Position numbers and translations under genes: made by a program. Shown in pieces: positions 51,394-59,353 of a stretch of 64,000 nt of DNA (positions within the stretch are counted from its first letter, which is position 1; the number at the start of each line of letters is the position of its first letter). This DNA comes from Sulfotelmatobacter sp963788225. Lineage in GTDB: Bacteria; Acidobacteriota; Terriglobia; Terriglobales; Acidobacteriaceae. The DNA lies in assembly GCA_963788225.1 (NCBI GenBank), contig CAWBGI010000003.1, positions 124,001 to 188,000 of the forward strand. The letters run 5' to 3'. The notes under the pieces are model-generated. The model did not search any database. It had not been told where the DNA came from and saw nothing but the letters and a program-made list of their open reading frames with translations.

Positions 51394-51693
51394 TTACTTC
51401 AGGGTCTTCACGAAGGCAGCCACGGCCTTAATGTCGTCGGCGGGAAGCGAAAAGGGCTTCTTGTGCGGCGCCTTCTTCGCCTCATCGCCTTTAGTGAGCA
51501 GGCCGTCGATCTGATCGGCCGAAAGGCTGGTGCCCGCCAGCTTGGGACCAATCTTGCCCTGGCCTTCGGGGCCGTGACAGGCGGCGCACTTGGCTTTGAA
51601 AGTGGCGGCTCCGTCTGCCGCAAAAGCCGGCAGGGCGAGAGATGCGGACAAAGCGACAACAAGAACTAGGACGAGCGATTTGGAAATTCTCAC
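51394..51693 (-). CDS. Exported class I cytochrome c, axial Met absent
   Basis: 99 residues, ATG 51693 with AAGGAGG upstream. Signal peptide MRISKSLVLVLVVALSASLA...AFA. Heme-attachment motif CAACH is followed by GPEGQGKIGPKLAGTSLS, normal for small c-type cytochromes. After the start codon there is no methionine at all: the usual distal-ligand region reads KAPHKKPFSLPADD. The distal ligand could be His, or the site could be open. Carries electrons, or binds a small ligand, in the periplasm. Confidence 0.88.
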   Translation of the reverse strand: MRISKSLVLVLVVALSASLALPAFAADGAATFKAKCAACHGPEGQGKIGPKLAGTSLSADQIDGLLTKGDEAKKAPHKKPFSLPADDIKAVAAFVKTLK

Positions 51694-51808
51694 AGTACCT
51701 CCTTGAGGAAATAGAGATGGTGCAGCTTGGTTTGGGAATACGCAGGGATTGTACGCTTGGGTACGGTTAAGTGTCGAACCGCATAATCACTGACGGAGAA
51801 ATGAGAGG

Positions 51809-53824
51809 CTACCGGCTGGGCTGCACGATCAGGATCATGCCGGGCCGCAGCACCGCGACGTTTCCGTTGTAGCGTTTGAGCGCTGCGACGGTGGTTTTGT
51901 ACGTGGTGGCGATGGAATAGAGAGTTTCGCCCGATTTCACTTTGTGGCGTAGGGCGCTGGCCTGCTCGGAGGCATCTGCTTCCTCAGTTCTTGCTTTTGC
52001 CGATTTGGCAGCGGGCGCCTTGGCGCTGGCGGTTTGAGCGGTCTTCCGGGTGTGCGCGGACGATTTCGAGGTTGAGGCTACTTCACTGCCGGGCGTAACC
52101 GGCAGGTGGAGGGCCAGCACTTTCCGGCCGCGCAGACTGTCTCCGCTGTGCAGGCCGTTCCAGCGGCGGACCATCTGAGTGGGGACGCCGAAGTTCTCGG
52201 CCACGGTTTCGACGGTATCTCCCGAATGAACTTTGTAGCGCGTGATGCGGCGAGCGTAAGCGCCTGTATCGCTGACCGGATGCTTGCTGGGTGCGACCGG
52301 GATCACGAGTTGGGCATCCGACTGGAGTTCTGCGTCATCGAGCCTATTGATCTTGGCAATCGAATTCGCGGTGACACGATAGGAGCGGGCGAGCGATGCC
52401 AGGGTGTCTCCGGGTTGCACTTTGTGATAGCGCCACAACAGCCGCATGTCTGGTGGAATGGCGGAGATAGCAGTCAAATAGTCGTGTCTCGTGCCCGCGG
52501 GAAGATGGAGTTCAAACGTACCTCCCTTCGGAGTTGTCAGGCGCAGCAGACTGGGATTCAGCTCCTGCAGTTGGGCAGGAGTGGCGCCCACGCAGTCCGC
52601 CACCAGGCGAAGATCCACTGGATAGTTGATAGCTAAGGAATCGAAGGGCAGGGGCTTGTCCATCGAGACGTCATCAAAACCGTAGTGCGAGAGGTTCTTC
52701 GCCATGATGGTCACGGCCAGGATGATGGGGACGTAATTGCGCGTCTCCTTGGGAAGAACGTTGCGCCGGTAAAGCTCCCAAAAATCGGCGTAACCGGTGC
52801 GCTTGACGGCAGCCTGCACGGTTCCGGGGCCGGAGTTATAGGCGGCCATGGCGAGATACCAGTCGCCGAACTGGGCGTAGAGATCTTTCAGGTGGCGGGC
52901 GGCGGCCCGCGTGGATTTTTCCGGATCCTGGCGTTCATCCACCCACATGCTGCGCTGCAAGCCGTAACCTCGTGCACGGCTGCCCATGAACTGCCAGATG
53001 CCGCGAGCGCCGGCGCGGGAAACGGCGAGCGGATGAAATCCTGACTCGGCCTGAGCCAGATAAATCAGATCCTGCGGCACGCCCTCCTGCCTGAGAATTG
53101 AAACCATCATGTCGTGGTAGCGGCCGGAGCGGGCATAGGCGCGCTCGAAGGTGCCACGTCCGCGATTGGAGAAATAGCTGATGTAGCCGGCAACTTGGTC
53201 GGTCATCATCAGCGGCAGGTCGGAGTGGGTCGACTTGATCTCAGCCTGAGCCTTGGCCCGGATGTTGGGATCGGCGGCCGGAGTAATGCCGTTCGTCTCA
53301 TCGATCGGGGCGGGCTCGGTTTTCTGTGCGTCGGAGTCGGATGCCAAAGCGCCGAGATCCAGGTGGTTGACGGCCTCGACAATGCGGTTGAATTCCTTTT
53401 CCAAGCGATCGTCGGAACGGACTTCGAGGTTGCTTTCCAGCAGGGCATTAAAGGCCTTGTCGAAATCCTGCTTCGCTGCGTCGGGATGGCCTGAGTTGTA
53501 GGCGTCCAATCCCGCCTGAAAGTCCTTTTCCACATTGGCGATCAGTTCAGCTACTGGATCGGGAGCCGGTGTCGGGGCTGAAGTCTGCCCATTAGTTTCG
53601 GCTGAAGCTTCAGCTGGAACCTGCGGCCGCTCTGGTGCGGCTGTTGGTGCAGCGGGCGCCGTCTGCTGCTGCGGCCCGGCTGGAGCTGGAGCGGTGGCCG
53701 TCAAGGCCGGGGCAGTCTTCGCCGGAAGCAGAGCGACCGGCTTCTGTGCGGTCTGGCATGCAGTCGCTGCCAGGGCCAGGACAGCCAATAGCGCGATCCA
53801 TACTTGGAGTTTTGCAACTCGCAT
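51809..53824 (-). CDS. mltD: Membrane-bound lytic transglycosylase MltD with three LysM domains
   Basis: 671 residues. N-terminal lipoprotein signal LAVLALAATAC. After a Pro/Ala/Gln-rich linker and a helical part, the SLT domain has LIYLAQAESGFHPLAVSRAG (catalytic Glu in AES) and ARGIWQFMGSRARGYGL, then MAAYNSGPGTVQAAV. Three LysM domains follow, starting YHKVQPGDTLASLARSY, YKVHSGDTVETVAENFG and HKVKSGETLYSIATTYK. Cleaves peptidoglycan glycan strands, anchored to the outer membrane. Confidence 0.95.
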   Translation of the reverse strand: MRVAKLQVWIALLAVLALAATACQTAQKPVALLPAKTAPALTATAPAPAGPQQQTAPAAPTAAPERPQVPAEASAETNGQTSAPTPAPDPVAELIANVEKDFQAGLDAYNSGHPDAAKQDFDKAFNALLESNLEVRSDDRLEKEFNRIVEAVNHLDLGALASDSDAQKTEPAPIDETNGITPAADPNIRAKAQAEIKSTHSDLPLMMTDQVAGYISYFSNRGRGTFERAYARSGRYHDMMVSILRQEGVPQDLIYLAQAESGFHPLAVSRAGARGIWQFMGSRARGYGLQRSMWVDERQDPEKSTRAAARHLKDLYAQFGDWYLAMAAYNSGPGTVQAAVKRTGYADFWELYRRNVLPKETRNYVPIILAVTIMAKNLSHYGFDDVSMDKPLPFDSLAINYPVDLRLVADCVGATPAQLQELNPSLLRLTTPKGGTFELHLPAGTRHDYLTAISAIPPDMRLLWRYHKVQPGDTLASLARSYRVTANSIAKINRLDDAELQSDAQLVIPVAPSKHPVSDTGAYARRITRYKVHSGDTVETVAENFGVPTQMVRRWNGLHSGDSLRGRKVLALHLPVTPGSEVASTSKSSAHTRKTAQTASAKAPAAKSAKARTEEADASEQASALRHKVKSGETLYSIATTYKTTVAALKRYNGNVAVLRPGMILIVQPSR

Positions 53825-54054
53825 ATTTGTCTATGAGATACGAATCGCTCCCTGAGGCTGACGCCCGTTGGATTCTATCAAAAATCGTACCCTGCGGTCC
53901 CACCCGGGTCAACGCCGAAAGGGAACTATAGCCGTTACCTTAGGCACCCGGCGGATTGGTTACCGTCCGAACCTTTCACTCAGACGGCAGAAGCCGTCCC
54001 AAAGGTTTGACGGGCAGATCAGATCATTTTCAGCCGATTCATCCGATCCGCGCA

Positions 54055-54417
54055 TCAGCGGTTCAAACCGCGTCGGAAGTCGAAGATCTCGGCTCCGAAG
54101 GGCGCGAGCATCGCGCTTGCGGCAGGACCGGGATCTCCATAAACTTCGAAAGAGGTTACGCTGGCGATTCCGAGGAGTTTTGGGATAAGCTCCTGCACCA
54201 CCACACCGTTGAAGTGCGCCAGCAGCGCGTTGGAGTCCGCGTAAGTCTCAATCAGCCGGCCCTTTTTGGGATCAGCGCTCAAATACCACTCGTAAGCGAG
54301 GGCGCCCGGTTCTTTCTGGGTGCCTGCTACCATCTCCTGCGCGATGTTCTCGAATGCATCCAGCTGGCCACCGTTGACTGTGAAGTCGACAGCGAGGTAC
54401 ACGGCTTGTTTGCTCAT
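54055..54417 (-). CDS. Antibiotic-biosynthesis-monooxygenase (ABM) fold protein
   Basis: 120 residues. AVYLAVDFTVNGGQLDAFEN and EPGALAYEWYLSADPKKGRL, then ETYADSNALLAHF are the dimeric alpha/beta-barrel ABM pattern, as in quinol monooxygenase YgiN. Probably oxidises or binds a quinol-like compound; unproven. Nineteen bases after the DUF6526 gene, same strand, so one operon. Confidence 0.85.
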   Translation of the reverse strand: MSKQAVYLAVDFTVNGGQLDAFENIAQEMVAGTQKEPGALAYEWYLSADPKKGRLIETYADSNALLAHFNGVVVQELIPKLLGIASVTSFEVYGDPGPAASAMLAPFGAEIFDFRRGLNR

Positions 54418-54436
54418 CCCAAAATCCCCCTGAGTG

Positions 54437-54874
54437 TCACACCCGCCAGTAATCCGGACGCCAGTTCTGGATCGACTTCTTGATGTCAGCCGGAGAGAGC
54501 TTCTCGTTGATCGCCCGTTCGGCGAGTTTGGCTACTTCCGCATCCGAGGCGAAGCGCAGCGCAACAAGTTGGCCTTCGGTCAACTCTGGAATGCGCGAGC
54601 GCAATGGCTCGGACAGAAGCGAACCGAGACGCAGCCGCTCTTCCAGGCGAATCACCCGGTCCTGCACCTTGAGCGCGGAAAGGCGGCTCTTCATAACCGC
54701 AACCAGGGCTGCCACCGAGAGCACAAAGAATGCGCCTGTATGCAGGCTGGGGCGCCAGATGAAGTGAACGATGCCGACAACGACGGCGGCGACGAAGATA
54801 GGCAATGCCAGAAAGTGGAACAGCGGGTCCCACCGTGTGTGGTTGGCGAGCGTTTGGGTTTTCTTTTCGGCCAT
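54437..54874 (-). CDS. DUF6526-family membrane protein
   Basis: 145 residues. Starts MAEKKTQTLANHTRWDPLFH, two helices (FLALPIFVAAVVVGIVHFIW and TGAFFVLSVAALVAVM), then a cytoplasmic part with VQDRVIRLEERLRLGSLL and ADIKKSIQNWRPDYWRV, the DUF6526 signature. Function unknown. Its promoter region is occupied by the heptamer inverted repeat at 54916-55078. Confidence 0.85.
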   Translation of the reverse strand: MAEKKTQTLANHTRWDPLFHFLALPIFVAAVVVGIVHFIWRPSLHTGAFFVLSVAALVAVMKSRLSALKVQDRVIRLEERLRLGSLLSEPLRSRIPELTEGQLVALRFASDAEVAKLAERAINEKLSPADIKKSIQNWRPDYWRV

Positions 54875-54915
54875 GACGAAGGGCTCCTTGCGAGGACGGG
54901 ACAGTGTACCAGAGG

Positions 54916-55078
54916 CAGTTCTCAGTTCCCAGTTCTCAGTTCCCAGTTCTCAGTTCTCAGTTCTCAGTAAACCAAACCCCCACGAGGTTTTGTTTCATTC
55001 CGAGCGTTGACAACCGGGGTTGCATCGGTCTTGCTTTACTGAGAACTGAGAACTGAGAACTGAGAACTGAGAACTGAG
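54916..55078. repeat. Heptamer inverted repeat (CAGTTCT)n, long stem
   Basis: Left arm 54916-54970 is seven or eight copies of CAGTTCT/CAGTTCC; right arm 55036-55078 is the reverse complement, TTACTGAGAACTGAGAACTG and onward. They can pair over about 41 bases with a 65-base loop. Lies between two divergent genes, 41 bp upstream of DUF6526 and 43 bp upstream of the quinone oxidoreductase. Confidence 0.8.
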
Positions 55079-55121
55079 CACGAGCAGAATCCTTTCTTCA
55101 CAAGAGGCAATCCAACGCAGC

Positions 55122-56090
55122 ATGAAAGCCATTCAAGTGAAACAAGTCGGCGGACCGGAAGCGATGGAACTGGTGGAGTTGCCGGTCCCGCAACCGAAGC
55201 CGAATGAGGCCGTAGTGAAGCTGGCTGCATCCGGTGTGAACTTTATCGATGTCTACTTCCGCGAGGGGCGGTACAAGGCCGCGCTGCCGTTTGTCTTGGG
55301 GCAGGAAGGCGCGGGCGTGATAACCGCGGTGGGCGCCGAGGTGAAGTCGTTCAAGGTGGGAGATCGTGTAGCGTGGACGGCAGTGCTGGGCTCTTATGCC
55401 GAGTATGCCGCGGTGCCGGAGGATCGACTGGTGCCGATTCCGCAGGGCGTGAGCGATCAGCAGGCCGCTGCCGCGATGTTGCAGGGCATGACAGGACATT
55501 ATCTGTCGCACGATACGTATCCGCTGAAAAAGGGCGAGACCGCTCTGGTTCATGCTGCGGCCGGAGGCGTGGGACTGTTGCTGGTGCAGATGGCCCACAA
55601 CATCGGCGCGCGCGTGGTCGCAACCGTTTCCACGGAGGAAAAGGCAGAGCTTGCGCGCGGTGCGGGCGCGGATGAAGTGATTCTCTACACGCAATCCGAC
55701 TTCGAAGCTGAAACGAAGCGGCTGACCGGTGGCAAGGGCGTGGATGTGGTCTACGATTCGGTGGGCAAGACGACATTCGAGAAAGGGCTGAACATCCTGC
55801 GTCCGCGCGGGATGATGGTTCTCTTCGGTGGATCGAGCGGGGCGGTGCCGCCGTTTGACCTGATCGTTCTGTCGCAAAAGGGATCGCTTTATGTGACTCG
55901 TCCCACACTGGCGCACTACACCGCGACGCGCGAAGAGTTAGTGACGCGGTCGCGCGCGGTGTTCGGCATGATTGCTGCGGGAGAGCTCAAGCTGCGCATC
56001 GAGCATACATATCCGCTGGCCGAGGCGCAGCGGGCGCATCGCGACCTGGAAGGGCGGAAGACGACCGGGAAGCTGCTGCTGATTCCGTGA
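55122..56090 (+). CDS. Zinc-free quinone oxidoreductase (MDR family)
   Basis: 322 residues. MKAIQVKQVGGPEAMELVEL start, GVNFIDVYFREGRY, the GQEGAGVITAVGAEVKSFKV GroES-like part, then NADPH-binding VHAAAGGVGLLLVQMA. No zinc-ligand cysteines, so it is of the QorA/zeta-crystallin type that reduces quinones with NADPH. Cytoplasmic. Confidence 0.94.
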   Translation: MKAIQVKQVGGPEAMELVELPVPQPKPNEAVVKLAASGVNFIDVYFREGRYKAALPFVLGQEGAGVITAVGAEVKSFKVGDRVAWTAVLGSYAEYAAVPEDRLVPIPQGVSDQQAAAAMLQGMTGHYLSHDTYPLKKGETALVHAAAGGVGLLLVQMAHNIGARVVATVSTEEKAELARGAGADEVILYTQSDFEAETKRLTGGKGVDVVYDSVGKTTFEKGLNILRPRGMMVLFGGSSGAVPPFDLIVLSQKGSLYVTRPTLAHYTATREELVTRSRAVFGMIAAGELKLRIEHTYPLAEAQRAHRDLEGRKTTGKLLLIP

Positions 56091-56162
56091 GAATGTGTGG
56101 CGTGGGCGCCCTTGCCACCGAAATGCGTGCGGACTCTCTGTTCAGCCTACGAGGCAATGCAC

Positions 56163-56375
56163 CTACCGTTTCTTGCCTCCGGAGAACTTGGTAAGCACTC
56201 GCTTGTTCTTATCAAACGCATGGGTCGCGGCGTGCGAATGCCGAATCACGATCTGGCCGTCCTCGACGAGGTACTCTATCCGGTGGCCGGCGGACAATCT
56301 TAACTGCTTTCGGAGTTCCAGCGGAAGGGTGACCCGGCCCCTGCTGTCGAGCGTACCCAGGTAAATCGTGCTCAT
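56163..56375 (-). CDS. AbrB/MazE/SpoVT-type DNA-binding protein
   Basis: 70 residues. STIYLGTLDSRGRVTLPLEL and RKQLRLSAGHRIEYLVEDGQ then IVIRHS is the swapped-hairpin AbrB fold. The tail TKFSGGKKR is basic. No toxin gene is adjacent. It starts 5 bp after the upstream oxidase-like gene stop and so is probably co-transcribed. Confidence 0.85.
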   Translation of the reverse strand: MSTIYLGTLDSRGRVTLPLELRKQLRLSAGHRIEYLVEDGQIVIRHSHAATHAFDKNKRVLTKFSGGKKR

Positions 56376-56380
56376 CTTGA

Positions 56381-57052
56381 TCAGATCGGCGTTCGTCGGC
56401 TTCGACTGTAGCTTCGCGCGTACTCGGGCACGGTCCGACCAAGATGAAGCTGCGGATCATTGACCGGCGTGCCTGCAACCATTGCCAGCGGGATGACTCC
56501 AGCCCAAGTGGGGAAAGAGTAGTCCTCCTCATCGTCGATGGGCGGACCGCTGCGCACCTTGGCTGAGAATTCTTCGATGGGCAATTTCAAGACAGAGGTC
56601 TGTTTAAGTTCCCGCTCGTTAGGCTGGCGCGCTTCGGCCCAGCGGCCGGGGAGAATGTGTTCCGAAAGAAGGTGCAAAGCCTCAATTTTTTCTTTCGCAT
56701 CTTCCACCAGAGTCGCCTTTCCGAGCACCACCACCGAACGGTAATTCATGGAGTGATTGAAAATGGAGCGAGCGAGCACGAGGCCATCGAGCAATGTAAC
56801 AGTGACGCAGACGGGCACGCCGTCTTTCATCTGGCGCAGCATGCGACTGGCGGATGAGCCGTGAATGTAAAGGCTCGCATCTTTGCGGCCGTAGGAAGTC
56901 GGGATGACGAAAGGCTGGCCATCGGCAACGAAGCCGACGTGACAAAGGAAGCCTTCGTCGAGAATGCGATACACGGCTTTACGATCGTACACAGCACGAT
57001 CGGCTTCGCGGACCAGTCGAGTGCGCGACGTGGGCGTATGTGGCTGGGACAT
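56381..57052 (-). CDS. Pyridoxamine-5'-phosphate-oxidase-like flavoprotein
   Basis: 223 residues from the ATG at 57052; the frame extends to 57106. Split-barrel fold: AVYDRKAVYRILDEGFLCHV, GQPFVIPTSYGRKDASLYIH and SRMLRQMKDGVPVCVTVTLL. It is the Pyridox_ox_2/NimA-like group, which binds FMN or heme and often reduces nitroimidazoles. Substrate unknown. First gene of a pair with the AbrB-type gene. Confidence 0.88.
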   Translation of the reverse strand: MSQPHTPTSRTRLVREADRAVYDRKAVYRILDEGFLCHVGFVADGQPFVIPTSYGRKDASLYIHGSSASRMLRQMKDGVPVCVTVTLLDGLVLARSIFNHSMNYRSVVVLGKATLVEDAKEKIEALHLLSEHILPGRWAEARQPNERELKQTSVLKLPIEEFSAKVRSGPPIDDEEDYSFPTWAGVIPLAMVAGTPVNDPQLHLGRTVPEYARSYSRSRRTPI

Positions 57053-57112
57053 GGAAGGAACGAACTCCGGCAAGCGCCAAGGATGGATGAAGGAAAAGTG
57101 TAACACCGGAAG

Positions 57113-57206
57113 AAATTGAGTAATTTGGTAATTTTGTAATTGGGTAATTTGAGATCGGAAGTTCGCGTCTGTTCTTCAATTACAAAATTACCCAATTACT
57201 CAATTT
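57113..57206. repeat. Heptamer inverted repeat (AATTACN)n
   Basis: AAATTGAGTAATTTGGTAAT at the left and its near complement ending ATTACTCAATTT at the right (57177-57206) pair over ~30 bases. The right arm includes the last codons and stop of the CPBP protease gene, so repeat insertion has defined its C-terminus. Confidence 0.75.
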
Positions 57207-58136
57207 GCTAAATACCGATTCTCGCGATAGACGCGGCCGAACAGAATGGCAACGATCAGCAGCGTGATTGGAGTGAAGATGCTGGCTTCAGGGCCAACGC
57301 TGCCGCCGGTCAGCCAATGCGGTCCGCTGAAGCTGGAATTGAACAGGTTGTGATACGGAGCCAGGCCGCTGTCGGGGACGCCGTAAAAAAACGTTTGACC
57401 CCAGTCCCATCCGGCGTGGAATCCGACGGCCCACCAAAGGTTTCCGGTGCGACGCAGGAATAGACAGAACAACACGCCGAAGCAGACCACCGAAAGCAAC
57501 CCGAACTTGCTCTCGCCAGGATTGCTGGCGTGAGCCAAACCGAACAGTACCGACAACAAAACCGCCGATGGCCAGAAACCCATGCCAGTAGTGAGTGTGA
57601 ACTGAAGGTATCCGCGGAAGGCAAATTCTTCGGACAAGCCAACGATCACAAAAGCTGCGCTCCAGGACGCGACGGACGATCGTCTTGCCGTGAATCGCGA
57701 GACCAGCCAGATGGAAGCCATGCAACGCGAAGATTGCAAGCAGGTTGCAACTGATTGCGAGAAAGCCAACCAGAGTGCCGATCCAGAAATCCTTGCCGAA
57801 GGCGAATCTCGCGGGAAGCCCGTAATCGCCGAACTTGCGGTGCTCGATCCTGGCCATGATCAGAGCGGGGATTGCGGTCAGGGCGAGGATAGTTCCTTCG
57901 AGCACGCTCAGACCAAGTGGCTGGATTGTGGATTGATTGAATTGAACGTTCCCGCCCAAAATTCGCACGGCCGCATTGAGCACAACGCCCAGAACGACCA
58001 GGAGTCCGCCTGCGATTGCCAGAAAGATCAGCATGCGCCAGCCGGCGCGAATGCCGTTCGGTCCTCGAAAGAGGCTGTTCCTGGATGGTGGTGGAGTGGT
58101 TGCCGCAGGCGGGAGGACGATGTCTTGGTCGGACAT
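57200..58136 (-). pseudogene. CPBP-family intramembrane protease, frameshifted
   Basis: The N-terminal part (MSDQDIVLPPAATTPPPSRN, helices from WRMLIFLAIAGGLLVVLGVV) runs in one frame to about GLAIHGKTIVRR. The conserved protease core is in another frame: SAAFVIVGLSEEFAFRGYLQ (EExxxR), LFGLAHASNP and VGFHAGWDW. The shift lies near 57668-57690 and one extra base explains it. Together they make a normal ~310-residue CPBP (CAAX-like) protease. Either inactivated or a sequence error. Confidence 0.8.
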
Positions 58137-58216
58137 GCTATGAGTTTACGCGACAGCGCACTCTAAAGTTCCAGGGCGAAGTTCCTCGCCCCAGGATGCG
58201 GCGTGACCGACAAATT

Positions 58217-59203
58217 TCAGCCCAGCCACTGGGGATTCTGGTACGTCCCGTCAAAATCGTGGGTGGTCTTGTAGCGCTCGTATTCTCCCTTGCCGGCGGC
58301 GGACGCGGTTTTGGCGAGCACGCTCGCCACCTCTGCCTGACTCATCGGCTTAAAGCTGCGCGCGGCGTCCAGCGCCTGCTGCAAGATCTTCAGCGAATCG
58401 CAGCCGGTGATGACCACGCTGGTGGGCAGGTTCATGGCGTAGTGCAGGCACTCCACAGGCGTGGCGGTATTGCTCTTGAGAATCTGCTTGTCGCCCATTG
58501 GCTTCATTCCCAGCGCGCCGATGTTTTCCTTCACTAAGACTGGCAAGACTTTCTTTTCGAAGCTGTCATAGTGTGCGTCCATCACGTTGAGCGGCATCTG
58601 CACGGTGTCAAATGTGAATTGGTGGGCGAATGCGGTCTTCAGCATCTTGAGATGGATGTCAGGGCTCTTATGCCCCGTGAAGCCGATGTAGCGCACTTTG
58701 CCTTGCTTCTTCGCCTCCAGCACAGCTTCCATCCCGCCACCCGCTGCGAAGATCAGGTCAGGATCAGTGTCACGAATGACTTCGTGAAACTGCAACAGGT
58801 CGATGCGGTCGGTTTGCAGGCGGCGAAGCGATTCCTCGATCTGTTGTGCGGCCGCTTTTTTTGTGCGGCCGTCAATCTTGGTCATCAGGAACGCTTTCTG
58901 CCGGTATCCTTCGCGAAGCGCCTTGCCCATGCGGATCTCGCTCTGGCCGCCGTTGTAGTCCCAGCAGTTGTCGAGAAAGTTCATGCCGGCGTCGAGCGCG
59001 GTGCGAACGATGCGGATGCTCTCCTGCTCAGCCGATTGCATACCGATGTGGTAGCCTCCCAGCCCCACGATGGAAACTTTTTCGCCAGTGCGGCCCAATG
59101 TGCGCGTGGGAACGTGAGCATCGACAGCGTGTGCGAATTTGCGGTTTAGAGAAGTCGCAAGCGTCCCGGCTGCGGCGGTTCTGAGGAAGTGTCTTCGATC
59201 CAT
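58217..59203 (-). CDS. Exported aldo/keto reductase (Tat-type signal)
   Basis: 328 residues. MDRRHFLRTAAAGTLATSL is a twin-arginine-like signal (RRHFLR), cut after AHA. AKR barrel: RTLGRTGEKVSIVGLGGYHI, NFLDNCWDYNGGQSEIRMGK with catalytic Asp and Tyr, LMTKID with Lys, and LLQFHEV with His, so the tetrad is complete. Tat export of NADPH-binding AKRs is common in Acidobacteriota. Substrate unknown. Confidence 0.92.
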   Translation of the reverse strand: MDRRHFLRTAAAGTLATSLNRKFAHAVDAHVPTRTLGRTGEKVSIVGLGGYHIGMQSAEQESIRIVRTALDAGMNFLDNCWDYNGGQSEIRMGKALREGYRQKAFLMTKIDGRTKKAAAQQIEESLRRLQTDRIDLLQFHEVIRDTDPDLIFAAGGGMEAVLEAKKQGKVRYIGFTGHKSPDIHLKMLKTAFAHQFTFDTVQMPLNVMDAHYDSFEKKVLPVLVKENIGALGMKPMGDKQILKSNTATPVECLHYAMNLPTSVVITGCDSLKILQQALDAARSFKPMSQAEVASVLAKTASAAGKGEYERYKTTHDFDGTYQNPQWLG

Positions 59204-59353
59204 GTCTAGCTCCCGATATTGAGACTCAGTCCGCGCGGCGGGAGTTGCAAGGAAGTTGATCGGGAGGAGAACCCAAGAGTTTAGGCCAAGCGGTCCTCTG
59301 GATTCCTCCGTCTCGCGGAATCCAGATCAAGACCGGATCAGAACTAACATCTG

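Noticed and set aside
54055..54075. GGTTCAAACC resembling a tRNA T-loop
   Set aside because: Lies in the 3' end of the ABM gene and no acceptor or anticodon arms can be drawn.
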